Source: Chloracidobacterium sp. UBA3360
Lineage (GTDB): Bacteria; Acidobacteriota; Blastocatellia; Pyrinomonadales; Pyrinomonadaceae
Assembly: GCA_002360555.1 (NCBI GenBank)
Contig: DEQS01000066.1
Coordinates: 1-7,215 of the forward strand
Length of the DNA: 7,215 nucleotides
Reading direction: 5' to 3'
Numbering within the stretch: position 1 is the first letter of the stretch; each line of letters opens with the position of its first letter. Below are positions 1-6,255 of the stretch, piece after piece. The translations under genes were made by a program, and so were the position numbers. The notes beneath the pieces were generated by a model. The model saw only the letters and a program-made list of their open reading frames with translations, ran no database searches and was not told the origin of the DNA.

Positions 1-828
1 AGACTGGTGACAATGCATACCCGAACCATTATCGCCATAGATCGGTTTCGGCATAAAGGTCGCCGTCTTGCCCGCGGCTGCAGCCGTGTTTTTGACGATG
101 TATTTGAACAGCATCAGATTGTCAGCCGTGTGCAGCAGGTTTGAAAATTTGAAATCGATCTCGCACTGTCCGGCGGTCGCAACTTCGTGATGGTGACATT
201 CAACATTGATGCCGACCTCGCCGAGGATCGTCGACATCGTGTTGCGCAGATCGACCAGCGAATCAAGCGGAGCGACAGGAACATACCCCTCTTTGGCACG
301 GATGTGATAGCCGTTGTTGGCCGAATAATCATCACCCTCGCGGCCTGAGTTCCAGTGCCCCTCGTCCGAATTTACATGAAATCCGGCCGAGTGCTGGTCG
401 TTGTGAAAACGGGCTTCGTCAAAGACAAAAAACTCCGCCTCCGGCCCAACGTTGATCGTATCGGCGATGCCGGTAAATTTCAGATAGCTTTCGGCACGCA
501 TCGCGACCGAACGCGGGTCAAGGTCATACCCCTCTTTGGTGATGGGGTCAACGGCATTCGCGATCAGGCACAGAGTCGTGTCGTCGGTAAACGGGTCGAT
601 CCAAAACCGTGATGGATCCGGGACGAGCAACATGTCCGATTCGTGGATCGCCGCCCAGCCGCGCAGTGACGAGGCGTCAAATCCAAAACCGTCCTCAAAG
701 CTATCCTCCGACAACTGGCCGATCGGAAACGTGAGGTGATGCCACGAACCGATCAGATCGGTAAACCGCACGGAAACAAACCTTGCTTCCTGATCGGCAG
801 CGTAATGCAGTACATTCTTAGCGTTCAT
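1..828 (-). CDS. glnA: Glutamine synthetase type I, partial (N-terminal 276 residues)
   Basis: Glutamine synthetase joins ammonia to glutamate using ATP in the cytoplasm, as a dodecamer in type I enzymes. Reading the minus strand from the ATG at 828 gives 276 uninterrupted codons that run off the left edge. Family length is about 470 residues, so roughly 60% is present. Visible landmarks: the N-terminal beta-grasp region with RFTDLIG (21-27); the first family signature FDASSLRGW followed by ESDM (50-66), with Ala where FDGSS is usual; metal-site glutamates in GPEAEFF (E130, E132); HHHEVATAGQCEI (212-224) with E215 and E223; and the ATP-binding signature from KPIYGDNGSGMH to the final Ser (261-276), with H272. 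The pattern matches the long enterobacterial-type GSI by recall. The adenylylation-site tyrosine region lies beyond the edge, so control by adenylylation cannot be judged. AGGAGA at 833-838 sits 4 bases before the ATG and fixes the start. It is divergent from the DUF1304 gene across 231 bases. Confidence 0.97.
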   Translation of the reverse strand, partial: MNAKNVLHYAADQEARFVSVRFTDLIGSWHHLTFPIGQLSEDSFEDGFGFDASSLRGWAAIHESDMLLVPDPSRFWIDPFTDDTTLCLIANAVDPITKEGYDLDPRSVAMRAESYLKFTGIADTINVGPEAEFFVFDEARFHNDQHSAGFHVNSDEGHWNSGREGDDYSANNGYHIRAKEGYVPVAPLDSLVDLRNTMSTILGEVGINVECHHHEVATAGQCEIDFKFSNLLHTADNLMLFKYIVKNTAAAAGKTATFMPKPIYGDNGSGMHCHQS

Positions 829-832
829 TATC

Positions 833-838
833 TCTCCT
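833..838 (-). promoter_or_regulatory. Ribosome binding site of glnA
   Basis: On the minus strand AGGAGA lies 4 bases upstream of the ATG at 828. It is the clearest Shine-Dalgarno match near this end of the window and supports the start that yields the standard GSI N-terminus. Confidence 0.75.
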
Positions 839-967
839 AGTTAATTTGAAATTATTTGAAAAAGCGTTTGCCCAATGAAAATATTCGGAATTTCAAAAAT
901 GAGATTCTATAATCCCAAGTCTGGATATCAAAGGTACGGTAAAGCGACTTTCGGAATGCGCAAATAT

Positions 968-985
968 TCCTACAAATATGTAGGA
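968..985. repeat. Short perfect inverted repeat, possible operator
   Basis: TCCTACA (968-974) and TGTAGGA (979-985) are perfect 7-base inverted arms around AATA. There is no T-run after it, and it lies 75-92 bases upstream of the DUF1304 start and about 140 upstream of glnA, so a binding site for a dimeric regulator is more likely than a terminator. The regulator is unknown. Confidence 0.45.
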
Positions 986-1059
986 TTTGGTCATTGGGTC
1001 TTCCCTAGTTTCTATTTCACCCACTTGGTTCATCAACGTTTTCAGGTTAACTTTTACCT

Positions 1060-1440
1060 ATGAAAATACTGGCGAATCTATTAGCAGCCCTCGTCGCCGT
1101 CGAGCATCTCGGGATTATGATCCTCGAAATGTTCTTTTGGGATCATCCGGTCGGCCGGAAAATATTTGGCATGACGCCGGAGTTATCATCGGCCTCAGCC
1201 GTCTTGGCAATGAACCAAGGGCTTTACAACGGATTTCTCGCTGCGGGGCTGATCTGGGGACTAATCAGCGGACGGCGTGAGGTGAAAGTATTTTTTCTCG
1301 TCTGCATTGTTGCGGCGGGGATTCTTGGTGGTTTGACCGCAAAGACCTCGATATTGTTTACCCAAGGATTGCCGGCTTTGATCGCGTTATTGGCGGTACT
1401 ATTTTCCACAAACCGAACTTCTAATGCTCAGGATTCGTAA
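1060..1440 (+). CDS. DUF1304-family integral membrane protein
   Basis: This 126-residue protein has the length and layout of the DUF1304 family, small inner-membrane proteins with four helices and no established biochemical role. Helices are visible at about 4-24, 55-70, 76-94 and 102-116. The family-like features are EHLGIMILEMFFW (15-27), VGRKIFG (31-37) and NQGLYNGFLAAGLIWG (52-67), the last being the most characteristic stretch. The tail after residue 116 is short and polar. The start at 1060 gives a first helix directly after Met-Lys, as expected. No good Shine-Dalgarno precedes it, only a weak AGG about 13 bases upstream, so initiation may be inefficient. The next gene begins 9 bases after this stop on the same strand, so the two are probably one transcript. 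Family assignment is from recalled sequence pattern; function is unknown. Confidence 0.85.
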   Translation: MKILANLLAALVAVEHLGIMILEMFFWDHPVGRKIFGMTPELSSASAVLAMNQGLYNGFLAAGLIWGLISGRREVKVFFLVCIVAAGILGGLTAKTSILFTQGLPALIALLAVLFSTNRTSNAQDS

Positions 1441-1449
1441 CACAAATTA

Positions 1450-1968
1450 ATGGCCGACAATCTTTATTGCCCGCGTTGCGGAAAACAATTTTCATACGGA
1501 ACGAGCTTTTGCCGGACGTGCGGCTTGTCGCTCGATGGCGTGAGTCAGATCGTGAGCGGCGAGGATGAAAGCAAGCCCGTCGTAACACGCCGGCCAAATT
1601 TCAAACTCTTTCGCATCGGCATCTCGTTGTTCATTTTGGGCTTGGTGATCGGCTTGATAAACGGTGCTCTGAAAGATTTTGAACTGTTTCCGCAGTCGTA
1701 TGGAAAGCTGGTATTTATGCTGTTCGTCGCGGCAGGAATGTTGACGCTTGGGGCAGGTTTTCTCTTCCCTACAAAGAAATACACAAAACAAAAGCCATCA
1801 AGTGCGTCGCCGGACACAGGCGTTAAATTGGATACCGCTCCCTTAGCTGGCAGCCTAAACGCCGCCCACACCAGCGCAGATGATATTGTCTTTCCAAAAG
1901 ATGAGCGCGAGTTTGAAAAAGCCCCCGCCGCAAGCGTGACCGAACACACGACACGAAACCTCGACTAG
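1450..1968 (+). CDS. Zinc-ribbon protein with two transmembrane helices, function unknown
   Basis: This protein has 172 residues. The N-terminus is a small zinc ribbon: CPRCG and CRTCG with Cys at 7, 10, 21 and 24, the usual CxxC-x10-CxxC spacing of zinc-ribbon domains that precede membrane segments. A linker (about 26-52) leads to two hydrophobic helices at about 56-74 and 86-106, joined by a short loop, then a polar tail (107-172) rich in Ser, Thr, Ala, Asp and Glu that is probably disordered. There is no signal peptide, so the ribbon is likely cytoplasmic and, with two helices, the tail too. The gene follows the DUF1304 gene by 9 bases with no obvious Shine-Dalgarno (an AGGA at 1430-1433 is 16 bases away), consistent with translational coupling. 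Its stop overlaps that of convergent rimO. The ribbon could bind protein or nucleic acid; nothing here decides which. Confidence 0.75.
   Translation: MADNLYCPRCGKQFSYGTSFCRTCGLSLDGVSQIVSGEDESKPVVTRRPNFKLFRIGISLFILGLVIGLINGALKDFELFPQSYGKLVFMLFVAAGMLTLGAGFLFPTKKYTKQKPSSASPDTGVKLDTAPLAGSLNAAHTSADDIVFPKDEREFEKAPAASVTEHTTRNLD
1965..1968. other. Overlapping stop codons of two convergent genes (CTAG)
   Basis: The palindromic CTAG holds TAG on the plus strand (1966-1968, zinc-ribbon gene) and TAG on the minus strand (1967-1965, rimO). The genes therefore meet tail to tail with no intergenic DNA, and any terminator must lie inside the opposite coding sequence. I see no hairpin with a T-run at the junction. 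Confidence 0.9.
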
Positions 1969-3314
1969 ACGATCTCGCCGACGAGATCATACGCGTGAGC
2001 CTCGGTGATCTTGACGTTGTAGATGTTGCCAACAACCGGCTCGAGATCTTCGGGCATATCGTTTATTAGGATGTAGCCGTCGATCTCCTGGGCCTGGCCT
2101 TCTAGACGGCCTTGGAATAAGAGGTCGGATTCCTGCGAGAGCCCCTCGAACAAAACTTTGTATGTATTGCCGATCTTGGCCTTGTTGAGCTGCTTGCTGA
2201 TCTTTGCCTGCTCTTTCATCAGCCGGTTGCGACGCTGCATCGCGATCTTGTTATCGACTTTGTCGGGCAGGTCGTAAGCGGCGGTGCCCTCTTCGTCTGA
2301 GTAGGTGAAGACACCAACGTTATCAAAACGGCAGTTTTGGACGAACTTTATCAGCTCTTCAAAATCATCTTCGGTCTCGCCCGGAAAACCTGTGATAAAA
2401 GTCGTACGGATCGCGATCCCCGGAACCGCATCGCGAACACGGCCGATCAGCCGCTCCAAACTCTCCCGCGTTCCGCCTCGTTTCATCAGCTTGAGCACAT
2501 TTCGCGAAGCGTGCTGCAGCGGCATATCGAGATATTTAACGGCCTTTGGAGTTTCGGCGATGGCCGAGAGAAAGGCGTCGGAAATGTGTGTCGGGAAGGC
2601 ATACATCGGGCGGATCCATTCGATGCCGTCGATCTCGCCGAGGGCACGGATCAGAGCCGCGAGTGCATCAACCTCGCCGAGATCTTCGCCGTAGCGGGAT
2701 GAATCCTGTGCAATAAGGACGATCTCTTTGACGCCGTCTTTGGCAAGCTGTCTTGCTTCCTCGATGATCGATCCAAAACGCCGTGATCTAAATGAGCCGC
2801 GCATCCCCGGTATCGAGCAAAATGCACACGGCCGGTCGCAGCCCTCGGCGATCTTGATAAACGCCGTGTATGAATCGGTGGCCCGCAAACGCGGCGTGTA
2901 TTCGTCGTAAAGGTATGTGGCGGATTTATTGCCGATCGGTGAGATGGTTAGCTGCTTTGCATCAAATTCCGCGTCAGATGCCTTAAGAATATCCATGACC
3001 TGCGACGTGCCGATAAACGCGTCCACCTCGGGCAGCTCTTTCATTAGATCGTCGCGGTAACGCTCTACCAGACAACCGGCAACGATCACACGGCTCGCCG
3101 CTCCGCCGGATTTCCAGCGTGTGGCTTCGAGGATGGCATCGACTGATTCCTGCTTTGCCGATTCGATAAAGCCGCACGTATTGACCACGACCGTATCGGC
3201 CTCTTCGGCATTGTTTGTGATCTCATAGCCTGCCTCAGCGAGCTGGCCCATCATCACCTCGCTATCGACGAGATTTTTTGGGCATCCGAGACTGACAAAT
3301 CCGACTTTCTTCAT
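1965..3314 (-). CDS. rimO: Ribosomal protein S12 methylthiotransferase RimO
   Basis: RimO is a radical-SAM enzyme with two 4Fe-4S clusters that adds a methylthio group to a conserved aspartate of ribosomal protein S12. From the ATG at 3314 it has 449 residues, normal for the family. The N-terminal UPF0004 domain shows its three cluster cysteines in SLGCPKN (C11), NTCGF (C47) and AGCLVER (C81). The radical-SAM core has CxxxCxxC at C159, C163 and C166 (EGCDRPCAFC), followed by MRGSFRSR. Further on are RTTFITGFPGETEDDFEEL and a C-terminal TRAM-like domain. SLGCPKNLVDSE at the N-terminus favours RimO over its tRNA-modifying relative MiaB. The frame stays open upstream to 3671, but those 119 residues do not look like the family and overlap the opposite gene, so the 3314 start is chosen. 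It has only a weak purine-rich stretch upstream. No key residue is missing. Confidence 0.96.
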   Translation of the reverse strand: MKKVGFVSLGCPKNLVDSEVMMGQLAEAGYEITNNAEEADTVVVNTCGFIESAKQESVDAILEATRWKSGGAASRVIVAGCLVERYRDDLMKELPEVDAFIGTSQVMDILKASDAEFDAKQLTISPIGNKSATYLYDEYTPRLRATDSYTAFIKIAEGCDRPCAFCSIPGMRGSFRSRRFGSIIEEARQLAKDGVKEIVLIAQDSSRYGEDLGEVDALAALIRALGEIDGIEWIRPMYAFPTHISDAFLSAIAETPKAVKYLDMPLQHASRNVLKLMKRGGTRESLERLIGRVRDAVPGIAIRTTFITGFPGETEDDFEELIKFVQNCRFDNVGVFTYSDEEGTAAYDLPDKVDNKIAMQRRNRLMKEQAKISKQLNKAKIGNTYKVLFEGLSQESDLLFQGRLEGQAQEIDGYILINDMPEDLEPVVGNIYNVKITEAHAYDLVGEIV

Positions 3315-3350
3315 AATGCGATCACCGCTCTCATACGAGCAAGCAATTAG

Positions 3351-3359
3351 ATTATCACA
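3351..3359 (-). promoter_or_regulatory. Candidate extended -10 promoter of rimO
   Basis: On the minus strand TGT precedes GATAAT (3356-3351), an extended -10 type arrangement (TGn plus a hexamer close to TATAAT). It would start transcription near 3344, giving a leader of about 30 bases before the rimO ATG. I see no matching -35 box at the usual distance, so this is a weak prediction. Confidence 0.3.
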
Positions 3360-3402
3360 CGCGTGAGGTCTTATCATTGCGCCGACTTGCGCGTTTGCCG
3401 CC

Positions 3403-3424
3403 GATTGATTACACTTCATCAATC
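3403..3424. repeat. Inverted repeat in the rimO / secreted-protein divergent region
   Basis: GATTGAT (3403-3409) and ATCAATC (3418-3424) are perfect 7-base inverted arms separated by 8 bases. It lies in the 156-base region between divergent rimO and the gene at 3471, upstream of both starts, and no T-run follows. An operator for one or both genes is possible; a chance AT-rich repeat is also possible. Confidence 0.35.
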
Positions 3425-3459
3425 CACATTTTCGCGATAGATAAAATTTTGATTTAATC

Positions 3460-3464
3460 AGGAG
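3460..3464 (+). promoter_or_regulatory. Ribosome binding site of the secreted-protein gene
   Basis: AGGAG lies 6 bases before the ATG at 3471, ideal spacing. It confirms the start that gives a complete signal peptide. Confidence 0.8.
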
Positions 3465-3470
3465 ATTCTT

Positions 3471-3947
3471 ATGAAAAAGACAACTTTGATACTTGGGCTT
3501 GCTCTGCTCATTTTTGTTTCGGCTGGCTTTGAATGCAGCGTGACGACGGCAAATTTGAGTGACATCAAGTTCGCTAAAGATAAGGAAGGCAAACAACCAG
3601 CGAGCTCGTTTGACACCGGAAAAGAGATCTATGCAATGGTCGACGCTACTGGGCTGCCTAGCGGCAAGCATAAGCTTGCGTGGAAAGTGACCTACGATAA
3701 CGTTGCGGGTAAGACAAAGGGTGACAAGGTCGGCGAACAGTCGATGGACCTTACCTCTTCGTCAACTGTCTGGACGACCTTTACAACCCCGCTACCGGGC
3801 GATTATAAGGTCGAAGCCACTTTGACCGATGAAGCGGGCAAAACGATCGCAACAAAATCGGGTACGGCAAAGGTCACCGGAACCGCTCCGGCGGCACCTG
3901 CGGCAAGTACTGACGATAAAAAGGACGACGACAGCGACGATAAATAG
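3471..3947 (+). CDS. Small secreted protein with Ig-like body and acidic tail, function unknown
   Basis: This protein has 158 residues. The N-terminus is a signal peptide: KK at 2-3, a hydrophobic core at about 5-17, and a V-S-A site that could be cut after residue 18. A cysteine follows at 22, but the preceding G-F-E does not fit a lipobox, so classical lipidation is doubtful. The body (about 25-138) alternates polar and hydrophobic residues like a beta-sandwich, including GKEIYAMVDATGLPSGKHKL, KLAWKVTYDN and a late PLPGDYKVEATLTDEAGK stretch typical of Ig-like or carbohydrate-adhesion-type modules. The C-terminus is an Ala-Pro linker followed by an Asp/Lys-rich tail that is probably disordered. 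No catalytic motif is visible. It has a strong ribosome binding site and its own terminator, so it is likely a single-gene transcript. The name and partner are unknown; the extracytoplasmic location is the best-supported statement. Confidence 0.8.
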   Translation: MKKTTLILGLALLIFVSAGFECSVTTANLSDIKFAKDKEGKQPASSFDTGKEIYAMVDATGLPSGKHKLAWKVTYDNVAGKTKGDKVGEQSMDLTSSSTVWTTFTTPLPGDYKVEATLTDEAGKTIATKSGTAKVTGTAPAAPAASTDDKKDDDSDDK

Positions 3948-3962
3948 TTTCTGATCGCGATT

Positions 3963-3976
3963 CTGTTATTTAACAG
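3963..3976. repeat. Small palindrome sharing an arm with the larger palindrome
   Basis: CTGTTA (3963-3968) and TAACAG (3971-3976) form a perfect dyad around TT just after the secreted-protein stop. Its right arm overlaps the left outer arm of the 62-base palindrome (AACAG at 3972-3976), so the two hairpins cannot form together. An ATCGCGAT palindrome lies just upstream at 3954-3961. Confidence 0.6.
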
Positions 3977-4045
3977 GATGGACAAGGTATACAAGATCGA
4001 TTGATCGATCTTGTACATCATGTTCATCCTGTTTCTTTTTCTTCT
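3972..4045 (+). terminator. Large palindrome acting as terminator of the secreted-protein gene
   Basis: The inner arms TACAAGATCGAT (3990-4001) and ATCGATCTTGTA (4004-4015) match perfectly around TG. The outer arms AACAGGATG (3972-3980) and CATCCTGTT (4025-4033) also match perfectly. The 9-base segments between them match at 5 of 9 positions, making one symmetric 62-base structure. A T-rich run follows on the plus strand (4032-4045), so it can terminate plus-strand transcripts. On the minus strand no T-run follows, so it would end tgpA transcripts less well. The right outer arm overlaps the tgpA stop codon (4026-4024). The left half reads as three 9-base units each starting ACA, which suggests a dispersed repeat that has been recruited as terminator. 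Confidence 0.75.
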
Positions 4046-6207
4046 AGTCTTTCAAGTAAATCTTCGATCTCATCGGCTTCGTCCGGCGACAGGGCTTCAT
4101 CACCAAACCTCACTCGATTATATTTCTCAGTGATACTCACAACCTCTGCCGAACCAACCGCAAAAGCAAACTCAAGCGGCGTCTGGAATGGCTGGCGGCT
4201 AAATCCCTTTTTCGCCAGTGATTGCTGCATACGTTCATAAAACTCAACAACGGAATCTCGGCGCCGGGTTGAAACCCTGCTTAGCATTCGCCGCCAAAAT
4301 TTCATCTTTGCGATCCTTCGTCCGAGCCAAACGAATAAGAAAATTCCCAAAATACCCCCAACGACATATGCCATCGCGTATCCAATGGCGGTGAGGCTTG
4401 ACTGCAATCCTTTATCACCGCGAACATCCTTCCACCACTCGGCCAAGATGTCCTGAGCGTGGCCGAAATACGACGCAGACCTTGCCTGATAATCGACAAA
4501 GCCATTTCGTAGAGTCTTAACGAGCGAGCGTTGCTCCTGGTTATCGAACGCAACAAAATACTGGATCCAAAACGCTTCGAGTGCCTCGACGTATTTGTTA
4601 AATTGTCCAACGATACCGCTCGAGGCCGCAGCATTTTGCCCCGCGAACGGCGTCGGGTCAAACGGCACCCAGACATTCTCTTTTGGAAAATAGACCTCGA
4701 CCCACGAATGAGCATTGCTCTGCCTCACGACTGTCATATCAGCGGTCTCGTTGTACTCGCCGCCGTGAAAACCATTAACGATCCGCGTCGCAATGCCCTG
4801 GGTTCGGAGCATTACTGCCATCGCGGTGGCAAAGTATTCGCAATGACCTTCGCGAACATTGAACAAAAAATCCGCAACCGGTTCGTCACCACTCGCAGTT
4901 TGTTCAAGCGTGTAACCCAGATTATTTTGCAGATATTTTTCAACCGCAACCGCCCTGTCGTAGCGGTTCTTTTCTTTTGAAGCAATGCTGTAGGCAAGAT
5001 CAAAAATGCGCTTGTCATAGCTTTCGGGCAGTTGCAGATAATTTTGCGATTCCGGCCCGTAGCCATTGTTGTCCAAACGCAGCCGCGACGGATCCGGAAG
5101 CGAGCGGTCCGACAGCACCTTATAACTCACCCGTTCATAATTTCGCCTAAACGTGAGCGATCCGTATGTATCTTTTTCGATCAGCGGAAAGTTGCTCTGC
5201 ACCGCTACTGCTTTGGGCAAAGCAAAAAGTACGGCTGTATCGAGCGGTTCGAGATATATCGTCTGAATTGAAAGGCTATCTCGTCCAGCGGGCTGATCGA
5301 TCTGTATGAACTCACGCTCTCCTCGTACATAAGGCTCTTTGGTCCCGGTCCTCGTTCTGCTCCATGCCTGATTATCAAATGTGTCGAGTGCCGTCCCGCG
5401 AAAATAAAGCCCGCCTTGCTCGAGAGAATTGCCCTCGAGTTTGACACGCATCACAACCTCGTTGTTTTGCTGGATGCGGCCAATACCGCCCAGCCGGACG
5501 AGATCCGAAAATCCGGTCTGCGTATCGAGCCCGCCCTGCTTGCCGCCAAAACCCGCCCCGCCGACACGCGGTAGCATAAAAAATAGCGGTGCCGCCAGCA
5601 TTACAATAAAAACGATCAGAGCGATCGAGGTAGTTGGCAGCCTGCGTGCCGGAACAACGGCGGCCGAGGTAAATGCAGAAACCTCTTTCTTTTTATCAAT
5701 CGCGGTTTTTGTCTCAACATCCCTCGCCGTCTTACGCATTTCAAACGCAATGATCGAGCAAACCATTACGAGCAGATACGCGAGAAACGTAACCAAATAC
5801 AATGCACTTATGCTCAAACCCGCAGCAAGCAAAACCTCAAAGAACGCCATTAGATACAGAAATATCCAGTCGCGGTCACCTTTCTTTTGCAGCAGCTTGA
5901 TCGCTGTCAATGCCAGAATCATCCGGGCTAGAATACCCGCGATCACCGTTTCCGACCCGTACAGCGATATCAGCTGAAACCGCCAAATCAAATAAAACAG
6001 CGGTAACGCCAAAACGATCAACGCCGTCCCGATCTTTTCCGATATCTGCCAACGCGAATCCTCAAGAAACCACGCCGCGATCATAATGGCAACGAAAACC
6101 GCCGTACCAACAACCCCAAACGTCCCAGAAACCCACAACGCCAAAAAGCCGCAAAACACAGCAGCGTATGAGACGAGTCGGAAGAATGTTTCGAAGTTAA
6201 ATGCCAT
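4024..6207 (-). CDS. tgpA: TgpA-like membrane transglutaminase-domain protein
   Basis: This 727-residue inner-membrane protein follows the TgpA plan: an N-terminal multi-helix DUF3488 region (helices within about 12-45, 60-80, 88-105, 113-155, plus one at 193-212 ending PLFFMLPR), a large extracytoplasmic segment, and one further helix at about 595-615 before a cytoplasmic DUF4129-like tail with an acidic end. The transglutaminase core lies at about 400-520 and shows the papain-like triad: C456 in REGHCEYFATAMAVMLR, H500 in SNAHSWVEVYF, and D517 in WVPFDPTP. All catalytic residues are present, so an active thiol enzyme is likely. The substrate is unknown; Pseudomonas TgpA is important for growth, and a cell-envelope role is assumed. 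In many genomes this gene follows moxR and DUF58 genes; here the 5S rRNA gene is upstream. The start at 6207 gives a normal N-terminus, with a weak AGGCGA-like site before it. The symbol is by architecture. Confidence 0.88.
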   Translation of the reverse strand: MAFNFETFFRLVSYAAVFCGFLALWVSGTFGVVGTAVFVAIMIAAWFLEDSRWQISEKIGTALIVLALPLFYLIWRFQLISLYGSETVIAGILARMILALTAIKLLQKKGDRDWIFLYLMAFFEVLLAAGLSISALYLVTFLAYLLVMVCSIIAFEMRKTARDVETKTAIDKKKEVSAFTSAAVVPARRLPTTSIALIVFIVMLAAPLFFMLPRVGGAGFGGKQGGLDTQTGFSDLVRLGGIGRIQQNNEVVMRVKLEGNSLEQGGLYFRGTALDTFDNQAWSRTRTGTKEPYVRGEREFIQIDQPAGRDSLSIQTIYLEPLDTAVLFALPKAVAVQSNFPLIEKDTYGSLTFRRNYERVSYKVLSDRSLPDPSRLRLDNNGYGPESQNYLQLPESYDKRIFDLAYSIASKEKNRYDRAVAVEKYLQNNLGYTLEQTASGDEPVADFLFNVREGHCEYFATAMAVMLRTQGIATRIVNGFHGGEYNETADMTVVRQSNAHSWVEVYFPKENVWVPFDPTPFAGQNAAASSGIVGQFNKYVEALEAFWIQYFVAFDNQEQRSLVKTLRNGFVDYQARSASYFGHAQDILAEWWKDVRGDKGLQSSLTAIGYAMAYVVGGILGIFLFVWLGRRIAKMKFWRRMLSRVSTRRRDSVVEFYERMQQSLAKKGFSRQPFQTPLEFAFAVGSAEVVSITEKYNRVRFGDEALSPDEADEIEDLLERLEEKETG

Positions 6208-6222
6208 GCGGTCGCCTGTATG

Positions 6223-6228
6223 ATTATA
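6223..6228 (-). promoter_or_regulatory. Candidate -10 box of tgpA
   Basis: The minus strand reads TATAAT at 6228-6223, a perfect -10 hexamer. Transcription would begin near 6216 and leave a leader of only about 9 bases, unusually short. No good -35 box lies 16-18 bases upstream. It is the only promoter-like sequence between the rRNA terminator and tgpA. Confidence 0.4.
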
Positions 6229-6255
6229 TCGTTTTCGAGTGGAAAGGTTGCAGGA

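Larger units (their letters stand above)
829..1059. other. AT-rich divergent intergenic region between glnA and the DUF1304 gene
   Basis: These 231 bases hold no convincing gene; the small open frames across them have no recognisable protein character. The region must carry the glnA promoter (minus) and probably that of the DUF1304 gene (plus). I see no good sigma-54 -24/-12 pair and no GTA-N8-TAC site that would point to known nitrogen regulators. It holds several repeats. ATTTGAA occurs twice (844-850 and 854-860). TTCGGAAT occurs twice (884-891 and 950-957). CCCAATGA (871-878) is repeated inverted as TCATTGGG (991-998). A dyad lies at 968-985. A TATAAT at 908-913 on the plus strand has no fitting -35 box and is 147 bases from the plus-strand start. 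Confidence 0.6.

Noticed and set aside
355..739. Plus-strand open frames over glnA
   Set aside because: They lie opposite a clearly real, motif-rich glutamine synthetase frame and have no recognisable protein features.
908..913. TATAAT on the plus strand as promoter for the DUF1304 gene
   Set aside because: There is no acceptable -35 box at 16-18 bases and it would leave a leader of about 140 bases; chance in AT-rich DNA is more likely.
875..1280. Small plus-strand open frames in and beyond the glnA upstream region
   Set aside because: The sequences are unlike real proteins; one overlaps the DUF1304 gene in another frame and neither has a ribosome binding site.
3315..3671. A 119-residue in-frame extension upstream of the rimO start
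   Set aside because: It lacks family similarity, overlaps the opposite secreted-protein gene with its signal peptide and strong ribosome binding site, and the start at 3314 gives the standard RimO N-terminus.
3972..4033. The palindrome as an insertion-sequence end or CRISPR repeat
   Set aside because: There is no transposase, no target duplication and no repeat-spacer pattern nearby; it is a single symmetric structure with a terminator-like T-rich tail.
5429..5977. A 182-codon plus-strand open frame opposite tgpA
   Set aside because: It is Ser/Thr/Arg-rich in the way of an antisense shadow and lies over the well-supported membrane region of TgpA.
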